From Corynebacterium liangguodongii (lineage in GTDB: Bacteria > Actinomycetota > Actinomycetes > Mycobacteriales > Mycobacteriaceae), in assembly GCF_003070865.1 (NCBI RefSeq), contig NZ_CP026948.1:1364001-1428000 (forward strand): a DNA stretch of 64,000 nt, read 5' to 3'. This document shows, piece by piece, positions 1 to 10,898 of this stretch. Each line of letters opens with the position of its first letter. Position 1 is the stretch's first letter. Made by a program: the position numbers and the translations under genes. The notes under the pieces were generated by a model. It ran no database searches. It was not told the DNA's origin and saw only the letters and a list, made by a program, of their open reading frames with translations.

Positions 1-1
1 C

Positions 2-2431
2 TACGAGTCGGTGCGACTGCGCGCCGCCGCGGTGACTTCGGCCTCCGGCAAGCAGCAGGTGATCAAGGAACTCTACGAACGCTTCTTCCGCAAGGCATTC
101 AAGAAGCAGGCCGAGGCACTTGGCATCGTCTACACCCCCGTGGAAATCGTGGACTTCATCCTGCGCGCGGCGAATGACGCCTCACTTGAGCACTTTGGCC
201 GCGGGCTTAGCGACGAAGGCGTGACCATCCTCGACCCCTTCGCCGGAACCTCGACGTTCATGGTCAGGCTGCTGCAGTCGGGGCTCATCAAACCGGAGGA
301 CATGGCGCGGAAGTACGCGAGTGAGCTTTTCGCCACCGAGATCATGCTGCTGGCCTACTACGTCTCCGCGGTCAACATCGAGACTACCTATAACGCCCTG
401 CAAGCAGAGGAAGCGCTGCGCCGTGGCGAGCCCGAGCCCGACTACGTGCCGTTTAGTGGCATAGCCCTCGCGGATACCTTCCAGATCCACGAGGACGGCG
501 ACATCCCGGACCTGAACATTTTCCGGGAGAACAACGCCTCGATCGAGCGGCAGAAGAAGGCGCGGATCAACGTGGTCATCGGCAACCCACCGTATTCCGC
601 TGGTCAGACTAGCGCCAACGACCTCAACGCCAACCTGAAGTACCCCAGCTTGGACAAGCGCATCGCTGAAACGTATGCGGCCCTGTCCACCGCAACGAAT
701 AAGAACTCGCTGTACGACTCCTACCTGCGCGCCTTCCGCTGGGCCACGGACCGGATCGGTGACCAGGGAATCGTTGCATTTGTCTCCAACGGCGGCTGGA
801 TTGACGGCAACACCGGTGACGGCGTTCGCTTGTCGATGGAGAACGACTTCACCGACATGTACGTGTTCAATCTCCGGGGCAACCAGCGCACTGCTGGTGA
901 GCAGTCACGCAAAGAAGGCGGCAAGGTGTTCGGAGCGGGCTCACGCAGCACCATTGCCATCACCGTCGGCATCAAAGACCCGCAGCGTTCCGGGTTCGCT
1001 CTGCACTACCGCGACATCGGCGACTACCTCAGCGCCGAGGAAAAGCTCGAAATCGTCAGCCGAAGCACCCTGGAAAACATCGAATGGCAGTCGATTGAGC
1101 CGAACGATTCCGGCGACTGGTTGAACCAACGCAGCGAAGACTTCGGCACATGGCCTGTGGTCGGCGAAAAGAAGGGCTCAGCAATGAAGTTTTTTGAGGC
1201 TTTCTCCGCTGGTCTTCAGACTAACCGTGATGCGTGGACCTACTCCTATTCCTCAATGAAGCTGGACGACCAAATCAAGGTTCTTCGAAAGTCCTACGTA
1301 AATGCGCTCAGCGCAATCGGTAATGATGAGAAAGCAAATGATTTCTTGAAAGCCAATCCGCAATATGCTGATCCGCGCAGTAGCAAGTGGTCATCTAGCC
1401 TGGAGGCTGACCTCGGGCGGGGAAAGCCCGTCTCAACTGAAGGCACGATAACGACTTCGCTTTATCGCCCATTCAATGCCCAGAAAGTGTTTTATGATAG
1501 GCAGTTCAACCACCGCCAGTATCAGCTCCCATCAATGTTCCCAACTCCGAACCATAGGAACATTGGCGTAGGAGTCTGTGCGGCTTCTCATCGAACCCCG
1601 TTCTCAGTCCTTGGACTTGACATTCTTCCAAATCTGGGTTTGTTCATGGACCCCGTACAATTCTTCCCCCGCTTCACCTGGGCACCTATCGACGCTGATG
1701 GGGGTCTGTTCGGTGAAAGGAGCGTCGTCACGAAGGCCCCTGAGCTGAGCGAGTACGGCGAGATCAGCGAGGTCGTCGATGGATACGTACGTGTGGACAA
1801 CGTCACCGACGAGATCAAGATGATCTACCGCGAAGCCCTGGGATCCGACATCACCGGGGATGACATCTTCCACTTTGTCTACGGCAAGCTCCACGACCCC
1901 GCCTACCGGGGGGCGTATGCGGCAGACCTGAAGAAAATGCTCCCCCACATCGAGACGCCTGCCACGCGCGAGGAGTTCGACAAGTTCGCCGCCGCCGGCC
2001 GCGAACTCATGAAGCTGCACGTGGGGTACGAGGATGTTGAGCCGTGGCCAGTCACGATCACTGTCAAGGGAGATGAGACGGACCGCGAGACGTGGCGAGT
2101 AACCAAAATGGCGTGGGCGAAAACCGTCGACCCGGAAACGGGCAAGAAAATTAACGACGTGACCACACTGAGGTACAACTCTTACGTCACCGTCTCGGAC
2201 ATCCCTGCCGAGGCCGGGGAGTACATGCTCGGGTCGCGCAGTGCGCTGGGCTGGATTGTGGACCGGTATCAGGTCAAGAAGGACAAGGCTTCCGGAATTG
2301 TCAACGACCCGAACGATTGGGGTGACGAAGTCGGCAACCCACACTATATTGTGGACTTGATCGCGAAGGTGACGCGGGTCGCTGTGGAGACTGTTCGTAT
2401 CGTGGAAGGACTGCGTGATGGAAAGGCTTGA
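2..2431 (+). CDS. Type ISP-like restriction-modification enzyme, C-terminal part (5' end outside window)
   Basis: The reading frame is open from the first bases, so the true start lies upstream. About 810 residues are visible. They contain an N6-adenine methyltransferase core: a SAM-binding DPFAGTSTF motif near bases 230-260 and the catalytic NPPY motif near 583-600, followed by a long C-terminal region expected to hold target recognition. Single-chain Type ISP enzymes (LlaGI/LlaBIII type) are about 1,600 residues with nuclease and helicase domains first, so roughly the first half would be missing here. That the upstream part is nuclease/helicase is inference. The protein would methylate host DNA and cut unmodified phage DNA. 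The frame is intact throughout the visible part, unlike the gene that follows it. Confidence 0.8.
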   Translation, partial: YESVRLRAAAVTSASGKQQVIKELYERFFRKAFKKQAEALGIVYTPVEIVDFILRAANDASLEHFGRGLSDEGVTILDPFAGTSTFMVRLLQSGLIKPEDMARKYASELFATEIMLLAYYVSAVNIETTYNALQAEEALRRGEPEPDYVPFSGIALADTFQIHEDGDIPDLNIFRENNASIERQKKARINVVIGNPPYSAGQTSANDLNANLKYPSLDKRIAETYAALSTATNKNSLYDSYLRAFRWATDRIGDQGIVAFVSNGGWIDGNTGDGVRLSMENDFTDMYVFNLRGNQRTAGEQSRKEGGKVFGAGSRSTIAITVGIKDPQRSGFALHYRDIGDYLSAEEKLEIVSRSTLENIEWQSIEPNDSGDWLNQRSEDFGTWPVVGEKKGSAMKFFEAFSAGLQTNRDAWTYSYSSMKLDDQIKVLRKSYVNALSAIGNDEKANDFLKANPQYADPRSSKWSSSLEADLGRGKPVSTEGTITTSLYRPFNAQKVFYDRQFNHRQYQLPSMFPTPNHRNIGVGVCAASHRTPFSVLGLDILPNLGLFMDPVQFFPRFTWAPIDADGGLFGERSVVTKAPELSEYGEISEVVDGYVRVDNVTDEIKMIYREALGSDITGDDIFHFVYGKLHDPAYRGAYAADLKKMLPHIETPATREEFDKFAAAGRELMKLHVGYEDVEPWPVTITVKGDETDRETWRVTKMAWAKTVDPETGKKINDVTTLRYNSYVTVSDIPAEAGEYMLGSRSALGWIVDRYQVKKDKASGIVNDPNDWGDEVGNPHYIVDLIAKVTRVAVETVRIVEGLRDGKA

Positions 2432-3195
2432 CCTCGTTATTCAGTTTATTGCGGCGGTGGGATCTGTCCTCGCGGCCTTTGCATCGTGTCAAGCCTTGCG
2501 TATTGCTAGACAAGCGAACGAAGTGGCTTAAAGAACTGCGGACGAATCAGCAGAGCATGTTCATGAATCCAACCGCTTGGCGCTCGAGTCAGCAGAACAA
2601 GCCGAGCAACACGCCCGCGAATCGGAACGGCGGGAAGAATTGCGCGACCAGAGACGTATCGCCGGCAGCATGAGAGCATGGTGGGTCATAAACTCGAGTG
2701 AAAACATTGATAGGTGGGGCGTAATTCTCTCCAATACTGGTCCAGAAACATCTGTTTTTTATAATGTCCTTGTACGGTGCAGCGCTAATACGGGACCAGT
2801 AGGGGCGCGCATCGCCACACTGCCGCCGGGGAATTACTTTTTAGAGAGTAATCGGGCTGTGGATGGATCTCCGAAGCTGGACTATCCCGAGTTGGTGAAC
2901 CAGCTGCACGACTTTCAGCCTCTCCTGAAGGCCCGAACACACACAATCGAAGAGCTTTCTTTTACTGACCAGCTCGGCCAACGCTGGAACTGGACTCGCG
3001 AAAAAGGACTTTCCACCATTTGAGAAGCGCACGCAATTTTTCAAGCTCGGAACGCAGATTCGTGCCCTGGAGGAAGTAAACCACGTTCTCCTGCGGCACC
3101 CTGCGCTCCAGGTCTGCGGCACGGTGATCGAGCCGTTGCGCAGGCTTGTAGGTAGCCCTTATAGCACGCTTAAGCAATCAGCACCCCGAAGATGA
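2418..3195 (+). pseudogene. Broken membrane-anchored coiled-coil protein gene downstream of the R-M gene
   Basis: The ATG at 2418 overlaps the end of the R-M gene by 14 bases. It opens a frame with one hydrophobic segment (about residues 7-27), then reaches an in-frame TAA at 2529-2531. The same frame continues immediately with a charged, Glu/Ala-rich coiled-coil-like stretch and a folded-looking domain up to 3023. Near the A-run around 3003 the sensible reading appears to shift frame and continue to a stop at 3193-3195. A single gene with one nonsense codon and one frameshift explains this best. No family is recognised. The tight coupling to the R-M gene suggests an accessory protein. A sequencing error or a shorter internally started protein (from about 2577) cannot be excluded. 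Confidence 0.6.
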
Positions 3196-3565
3196 ACTCG
3201 CTTTCTTTCCTGCTCGTCGCAGCTGGTGAGCGGACTGGTCCGCACCCCAATACCTTTCGAGCAGGGCCGAAGCATGTGAAGGATGCCTGCGCAGAAGGTG
3301 GTCTAATGGATGACGGCCTATGCATACCGCTTCGAACAGCGGCACTGATCACAACTGGCGCTCTTACACAAGCACGGCAACTGAACCAGGCCAAAGGGTG
3401 GTGTTTGGTGGTGGATCAGGCTCCGCAGCGAGTAGTTGTACCAGCTTGCCTAGTTCTCTGTGTGCCCGCGAACACTTCTCAAGTCCCCGACCCCGTTAAT
3501 TCTGGGGCGCCTCGTTCTCGGTAGCCGAAAAGCTCCCACTCGCCCTACTTACGAATGCCGGGCAT
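3196..3565. other. Intergenic stretch with no supported gene
   Basis: About 370 bases between the broken coiled-coil gene and the small gene of the PIN module. One open stretch (3192-3524, plus strand) has no RBS, domain or coding-like composition and is not called. No terminator or repeat was seen apart from the palindrome that begins at 3566. Confidence 0.5.
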
Positions 3566-3580
3566 ACAAGGTATCCTTGT
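3566..3580. promoter_or_regulatory. Perfect palindrome, candidate operator of the PIN module
   Basis: ACAAGG-TAT-CCTTGT is a perfect 6-3-6 inverted repeat ending 30 bases before the start of the small gene at 3611. Toxin-antitoxin operons are usually autorepressed through such palindromes, so this is the natural candidate operator. The function is inferred from position and symmetry only. Confidence 0.5.
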
Positions 3581-3610
3581 GCCACGTCCCGTCAATAGGA
3601 GGTGGCATCC

Positions 3611-3853
3611 ATGGGTTCTAGGAGAAGTGAGGCACGTCAGCGACTAATACAATCCTTAGGGGAATCGGTACCTTCGTCTGCGATCCCTACCGACCGAGAG
3701 CTAGCCCTTGAGGCCTATCGAGCACTGCTCAGTTCTATTTCTGCCCAGAGTGGGCTGGCTGACACCGATGCGGCCATGAGTGTGGTGACTTCTGAGGTTT
3801 CCAGAATGCGTGCTGAAAAGAAGCACCGCTCTAACGTCGCTGCTACTTCCTAA
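3611..3853 (+). CDS. Small protein, putative antitoxin partner of the PIN protein
   Basis: An 80-residue, charged, mostly helical-looking protein. The ATG at 3611 is chosen because a strong AGGAGG (3597-3602) sits 8 bases upstream; an in-frame GTG at 3602 overlaps that site. There are no membrane segments or recognisable domain. It lies 20 bases upstream of the PIN-domain gene on the same strand, behind a palindrome at 3566-3580. This is the size, order and promoter layout of a Type II antitoxin. The assignment rests on context, and the N-terminal half could carry DNA-binding activity. Local composition is more AT-rich than the core genes, consistent with transfer. Confidence 0.6.
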   Translation: MGSRRSEARQRLIQSLGESVPSSAIPTDRELALEAYRALLSSISAQSGLADTDAAMSVVTSEVSRMRAEKKHRSNVAATS

Positions 3854-3873
3854 CTATCCAACTTGGAATCCTC

Positions 3874-4851
3874 GTGCCGCACAAGAAGATTAGGGTCGTC
3901 GTCGATGTCAATGTGTTTATTACAGACTTAATTTCTTCTCGGCCAGATGAAATGACCCTTACTGGGGCATGCCTTAGCGGCGAACTTGAACTTTTATACT
4001 CCGCGCACCTCTTAGATGAGTTAGAGGCCGTCATGGAGCGCGACAAGTTCCGTCGTTGGTTCACCGTTGAGCAGGGTTTAAAGCTAATCGATGCGATAGT
4101 CTTGGCCGGGATCGAGGTACCTGATCGTCCCCCCTCAGACCTACCACTGGTGTGCAGAGATCCGGACGACAACTATCTATTCGCCCTATACGAGGACGGC
4201 CAAGCCGACCTATTAATTAGCGGGGACAAAGACGTCAAAGCAGTAGCCCTTCCCTGGGTAACAGTTGCCCCTCCCGCGGATGCACTAGCGCTGCTTTCCG
4301 ATACGCCCCTTTGGGGCACACACGTCATCAAGGTCCGTACTGAAGATGTATGGAACAAAATCGACGCGGCGGGTCAGACGGCTATTTTTAAGGCGGCCTT
4401 GAGTTTTATCGAATGCTCTTTAGGGATCTCGGCTGGTGTCTACGATAAGAAAATACTTGAAGCTCTAGTCGTACCAGGTACGGCACCCTACTGGTATCGA
4501 GATTTTGATGCTGCATTGAACCTGATGATGGGTCGATCCGTGAGCAGCCAACCCATCATTAGTTCACCCGAACTAGTAACAATTAAGTTAGTTCCAGATT
4601 TGGGCGAAACGTTCGTCGTGGTCGGGAATCCAACCGATGTGCAAGATATCCTCTGCTTAACCTTAGAGCGCTGTGAGGATGTGTTGACGCCGGAAGGGAA
4701 AGACCCGTTTGAATTGGACGGATGGCGGGTGCACAGCATCGGCCGCCGACCCCTACAACCCCACGAAGTGAGACCGGCAAGCAACCCGAGCAGGAAAAGG
4801 GCAGCTGAGCGAGTCCGGAAAATTCGGTTGCCCGGCTTAGAGGATTCGTGA
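3874..4851 (+). CDS. PIN-domain ribonuclease with an unusual C-terminal extension, putative toxin
   Basis: 325 residues with a GTG start. Residues 1-140 form a PIN domain of the COG1569 type: D11 and N13 in the first strand, E49 in LLDEL, D96/D98/D99 in RDPDDN and D118/D120 in SGDKD. These acidic residues bind the metal used to cut RNA. Residues from about 150 to 325 match nothing I recognise. That half includes a region of mixed strands and ends in a basic tail rich in Arg and Lys. Ordinary PIN toxins are 120-150 residues, so this protein is more than twice the usual length. The gene follows a putative antitoxin by 20 bases. It may be an RNase toxin whose extension senses a trigger or partner, or a defence effector; both are inference. 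Confidence 0.75.
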   Translation: MPHKKIRVVVDVNVFITDLISSRPDEMTLTGACLSGELELLYSAHLLDELEAVMERDKFRRWFTVEQGLKLIDAIVLAGIEVPDRPPSDLPLVCRDPDDNYLFALYEDGQADLLISGDKDVKAVALPWVTVAPPADALALLSDTPLWGTHVIKVRTEDVWNKIDAAGQTAIFKAALSFIECSLGISAGVYDKKILEALVVPGTAPYWYRDFDAALNLMMGRSVSSQPIISSPELVTIKLVPDLGETFVVVGNPTDVQDILCLTLERCEDVLTPEGKDPFELDGWRVHSIGRRPLQPHEVRPASNPSRKRAAERVRKIRLPGLEDS

Positions 4852-5135
4852 TTTCAATCGTTCATCGAGTCAAGCGGGCGCTGGAAACATGTAGTGCACG
4901 ATCGCGTGGTGCTCGAAGTCCCCGCGCACCCCTACCCGGCCGCGCTACCAGGCCGGGCATCTTGCACCAGATGCCGCTGGTAAGAGACAGTTATGCCAAC
5001 TCGATGAACCTCGCAGACTGATCTCGCCGGTTGTAGTCACTTAGCATTCCCCACCCACCTACCCGCGCGGGTCTGTCTGCCCAAAGAATCCAGCCACCCC
5101 TAGAACGCGCCCCGCGAACTAATAGGCTCGCTACC
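4852..5135. other. Intergenic stretch with a small inverted repeat
   Basis: There is no supported gene here. CCCGGCC (4935-4941) and GGCCGGG (4951-4957) could form a 7-bp hairpin with a 9-base loop. It lacks a following T-run, so it is not a convincing terminator for the PIN gene. Confidence 0.4.
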
Positions 5136-5921
5136 ACGACAACTGACACCACCAAAACCGTCCTCATCCCCGGCGCAGGCCGCGGCATCGACCGCGCCAC
5201 CGCAGAAATCCTCCTCAACCGCGGTTGAACCGTCGGGGTCTACGACGTCTCCAGCGACGAGGCGTGGGCTGCGGGGCGGGAGAACGCGGTCGTCGGCACG
5301 CTGGATGTGACAAACCCCGAGCAGTGGGAATCCGTGCTGGCGGACTTCGTCGCCGAGGCGGGCTCCCTCGACGTGCTGGTCAACAACGCCGGCATCCTAT
5401 ACGGCACCCCGTTCGCGGAGGGCTCCTACAAGCAGGACGGCGCACTTGTGGACGTCGACCTCAAAGGCGCCCTCTTCGGCTGCCGCGCCGCCCTGCCCTA
5501 CCTCAAACAATCCCGCGACCAGGTGGTCAACCTCTGCTCGGCCTCCGCCATCTATGGCACCCCCGACATGGCCACGCGCTCCGCCACCAAGTTCGCCGTG
5601 CGGGGCATCACCGAGGCCCTCGAGGTCGAGTGGGAGCCCCACGGCATCGACGTGAAGTCGCTGTGGCCGCTCTACGTCAGCACCGGCATGCTCGACGGGG
5701 TGGAAACCGACGGCACCAACTGCGGTGTGAACTTGAGCGCCGAGGACGTCGCTAAGGACGTCGTCAAAGTCATCGACCACAAGCAGGGGCGCATCACCAA
5801 GGTGCACTTCCCCTCCGGGCGCCAGACCACGATCTTCTACAACCTCTCGGCCTTTACCCCACCGTTCCTGCTGCGCTACACCAACGCGAAGTTCACAACG
5901 AAGCGCAAGATCGAGTTCTAG
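5136..5921 (+). pseudogene. Short-chain dehydrogenase/reductase (SDR), decayed
   Basis: The frame from 5136 to 5921 is a complete SDR of about 260 residues with several lesions. The expected start is ACG at 5136 instead of ATG. The nucleotide-binding TGxxxGIG motif reads PGAGRGID. An in-frame TGA sits at 5226-5228 where a Trp is expected (NRG-stop-TVGVYD). Downstream parts look normal, including NNAG and a long C-terminal tail, though the usual YxxxK catalytic Tyr is replaced by the sequence ATRSATK. A shorter protein starting at GTG 5307 would lack the cofactor-binding strand. Loss of function is therefore very likely. The last 41 bases are repeated beyond the HicAB genes, at 6594. Confidence 0.75.
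5881..5921. repeat. 41-bp direct repeat, left copy (SDR tail)
   Basis: This stretch covers the last codons and stop of the SDR pseudogene. It is repeated at 6594-6634 in the same orientation with 38 of 41 bases identical. The two copies bracket the HicAB module exactly, which suggests the module was inserted by a duplication or recombination event in the SDR tail. Confidence 0.85.
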
Positions 5922-5930
5922 GGCACCGGC

Positions 5931-6257
5931 CTAGGCCCGCGCTAGCTTTTGGTTAACCAAGGTGTTGAGCGAAACCCCCTCGGCCCGAGCCGTCATCACG
6001 AGCTCGCGATGCAGCGACGGTGAAGTCCTCACGTTGAACCTGCCCGAATACCTACGCTCACCGAAGGGCTCCGGAACTTTCTCACCGTTTTCCTCCATAT
6101 CGGAGATCACCTCTTCGACCAAGTCAAGGAGCCCGTCTAGGGCTTCTCTCCTGTCTTCGGCCAGCCACGAAAGCGAGGGGAACTCAAGCACGGTGGCAAC
6201 AAACTCCTGGTCCTCAGCAGACCAAGAGACCTGAAAGGTGTACTTTCTAGCGTCCAT
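5931..6257 (-). CDS. hicB: HicB family antitoxin
   Basis: A 108-residue antitoxin. The N-terminal half (about 1-55) is the partially degraded RNase-H-like HicB fold, seen as YTFQVSWSAEDQEFVATV followed by EFPSLS. The C-terminal half (about 70-108) resembles a ribbon-helix-helix/HicB_lk_antitox DNA-binding region with FNVRTSPSLHRELV. HicB binds and neutralises the HicA RNase and represses the operon. The gene lies 2 bases downstream of hicA, the usual hicA-hicB order. The pair sits between 41-bp direct repeats derived from the SDR tail. Confidence 0.88.
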   Translation of the reverse strand: MDARKYTFQVSWSAEDQEFVATVLEFPSLSWLAEDRREALDGLLDLVEEVISDMEENGEKVPEPFGERRYSGRFNVRTSPSLHRELVMTARAEGVSLNTLVNQKLARA

Positions 6258-6259
6258 TT

Positions 6260-6475
6260 CTACATCTCCTTCAAACGGTCGATCGCTGATAGCACTTGTC
6301 TGACCTGATACGGCTTTGCCTCGCCGCCCGCGTTCTGGATGTTCACGCGAGGATTACCAATCCAAGGCGTCTTATACGTGACATGGGATCCACGTCTTGA
6401 GGAACGTCTTTCGAAGAAATGGTCGCAGACTTTCTCCAGGTCAGAAAAACTGACGTTCGTTGGCGAAGTACGCAT
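6260..6475 (-). CDS. hicA: HicA family mRNA interferase toxin
   Basis: A 71-residue protein with the double-stranded RNA-binding-like HicA fold. The catalytic His is H31 in the RRGSHVTY motif, followed by a basic, strand-rich core and the usual C-terminal helix. HicA cuts mRNA and arrests translation when free of HicB. It is the first gene of the hicA-hicB operon, and a palindrome at 6515-6536 lies about 40 bases upstream. The family is small and divergent, but the size, order and His motif agree. Confidence 0.85.
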   Translation of the reverse strand: MRTSPTNVSFSDLEKVCDHFFERRSSRRGSHVTYKTPWIGNPRVNIQNAGGEAKPYQVRQVLSAIDRLKEM

Positions 6476-6514
6476 CGCTTCGACCAGCTTCTCGATATCC
6501 TTCCCCGCACCGCG

Positions 6515-6536
6515 ATAGTACTACGCGCGGTACTAT
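6515..6536. promoter_or_regulatory. Inverted repeat upstream of hicA, candidate HicB operator
   Basis: The perfect 7-bp arms ATAGTAC (6515-6521) and GTACTAT (6530-6536) are separated by an 8-base GC-rich spacer. The element lies just upstream of hicA and contains -10-like sequence (TACTAT on the minus strand). HicAB operons are autoregulated, so this is a likely repressor site; it has not been tested. Confidence 0.5.
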
Positions 6537-6593
6537 TTACAAGGAAATTCCTGGCGCGGCGTCGAGCACTTGCCCGCCACCGCCCCGGCTCTC

Positions 6594-6634
6594 CCAACGC
6601 GAAGTTCACCACGAAGCGCTAGATCGGGTTCTAG
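6594..6634. repeat. 41-bp direct repeat, right copy, with SDR-tail remnant
   Basis: This second copy of the SDR tail sequence has 3 mismatches, one of which creates an early stop. It is preceded by weakly similar SDR-like sequence from about 6560. After it comes a gene-less stretch to 6856 with a short hydrophobic reading (about 6640-6740) that may be another relic. With the copy at 5881-5921 it flanks HicAB. Confidence 0.8.
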
Positions 6635-6856
6635 CGCCCGGAGATGTCATCTTGCTCGGCAGCACCGCGGCACGCATGGTCATCCCCCTCGCAGGCCCCT
6701 TCCCCGCCTACGCCTACTCCGGAAAGCCGCCAACAAGGGAGTAATAACAGCCGGTTTTTATCTCGCTTTCAGGTACCATCGAGTTAAGCCGGGCAAGGGT
6801 GTCGCCGAGGCCCTTGCCCCAACCGCCGAGCTCGGCGACTGAAGGTGATTAGGATC

Positions 6857-9610
<2,754 letters not shown>

Positions 9611-9788
9611 GGCTGCTTCCCGTCTGGTCACCCTCCGGTAGCGAAAACTCCGTGCATTTGAATGTGGGCTGATTACTGACGCCGTCTCGGTGATAGCAGG
9701 GCCCGCGCGTACCCCCCGATCTCAGAGAGAATCATCGGGCTTCAGCGTACTAAAACAGCCGGTGGTAGATTAAAGTACGCGTAAGTGA

Positions 9789-10898
9789 ACGACTGTCTTC
9801 CTCCTCGCGGTTTTCTCGGGAATTCTTGCCCTGCAGGTGGGTTGCGCGGCAGCGGAGAAGCGAGGTTCCATCGCCCCGGCAGCACCAGCTTGGGCGAAGC
9901 CAGGTAACTACATCGTCTCTTATGGCCCGGTCATTGAACCCTTTGGGAAGTACAGCTCGAACAGCTACTACCTTCATGCACCAACAGGTGGAGAGATTGA
10001 CCTGGTACGGGGTCCTGGTAGCTGGACTCCGGTAGCCCTCCCGACAAGTGGGGGCAGCTACCTCTCCTTCGCCGACTCAATACAACAACACGGTCAACAC
10101 AACGGTTCCGTTGAGATCCACGGCTACGACTACATTACGTATTCCGGAACTTCTCCGGACGGCTCTATGGCAATTTCCATTGTCAACTCATCACAGTCAG
10201 ACACATTCGCACATCAAGCGATCATCCTGAAGGAAGATGGGACTACTTCAACTTACGACCTCCCGTTAGTTCCACACTCGCTCGCTGTTCGTGACGAACA
10301 TGCCATCATAATCGGCTATACGACAAACGGAACAGCGAGCGACAGGAGAATGTTTCTTTTAGATGCAGAGGGAAACGGCAGGGAATGAGCGTTTCCGGAC
10401 GGCTACGAGGTCAACTCCCCTGATTTTAAGTATTCACTCGTCAACTATCTAGGAGATGGACTCTTCGAGATTCTCCAGGGACGAGTGGAAAGAAACCGAA
10501 GTTTTCTCACTGCTTTTGAGGTCCACGTAAGCGGGGACGACACGCTCGACACTCAGCAAGTAACCGAGCAGGTCATGACACTCAATAATGATTTCGCGGT
10601 CACTCGCACTCTACGACGAGGCGAAAACGGGTTCATTGACAACGTGGGCAGGGTGTTCATCAATAGAAGGGATTCTGCAGATCCCGAGTTAACGGGGTCG
10701 ATTGAGGGATTCTCCAAAGAACAGTTCATTCCCGTGGATTCTGCTGGCGGCGGCCCCACATTCGCACTGAACAAGGGCGGAAAAATTGAAGTCAGGAGCT
10801 GGAACGCTCCGGAGAAGCCGCTGACAATCTTCGATTACCACAGTGAAGCATGTAAGGACTCGAGCTGCAAAGTCGCTTCAATCTCCGAAATTAATTAG
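9789..10898 (+). pseudogene. Exported (lipoprotein-like) protein gene with in-frame stop
   Basis: One frame runs from about 9789 to 10898. It starts with a hydrophobic signal-like segment (VFLLAVFSGILAL) leading to GC at a possible lipidation site. The first codon would be ACG at 9789, preceded directly by a stop, so the start seems lost; GTG 9837 would remove most of the signal. An in-frame TGA at 10386-10388 interrupts the frame, after which the reading continues sensibly to 10898. Otherwise about 370 residues would be encoded, strand-rich and beta-propeller-like in feel, with no recognised family. Composition is more AT-rich than the core. Residual expression of two fragments is possible but unlikely. 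Confidence 0.6.

Noticed and set aside
2962..3177. Minus-strand frame with protein-like sequence
   Set aside because: The plus-strand continuation of the coiled-coil gene explains the same bases better, and there is no promoter or RBS for the minus reading.
3192..3524. Open frame of 110 codons on the plus strand
   Set aside because: No RBS, no domain, odd composition, and its start overlaps the reconstructed tail of the broken coiled-coil gene.
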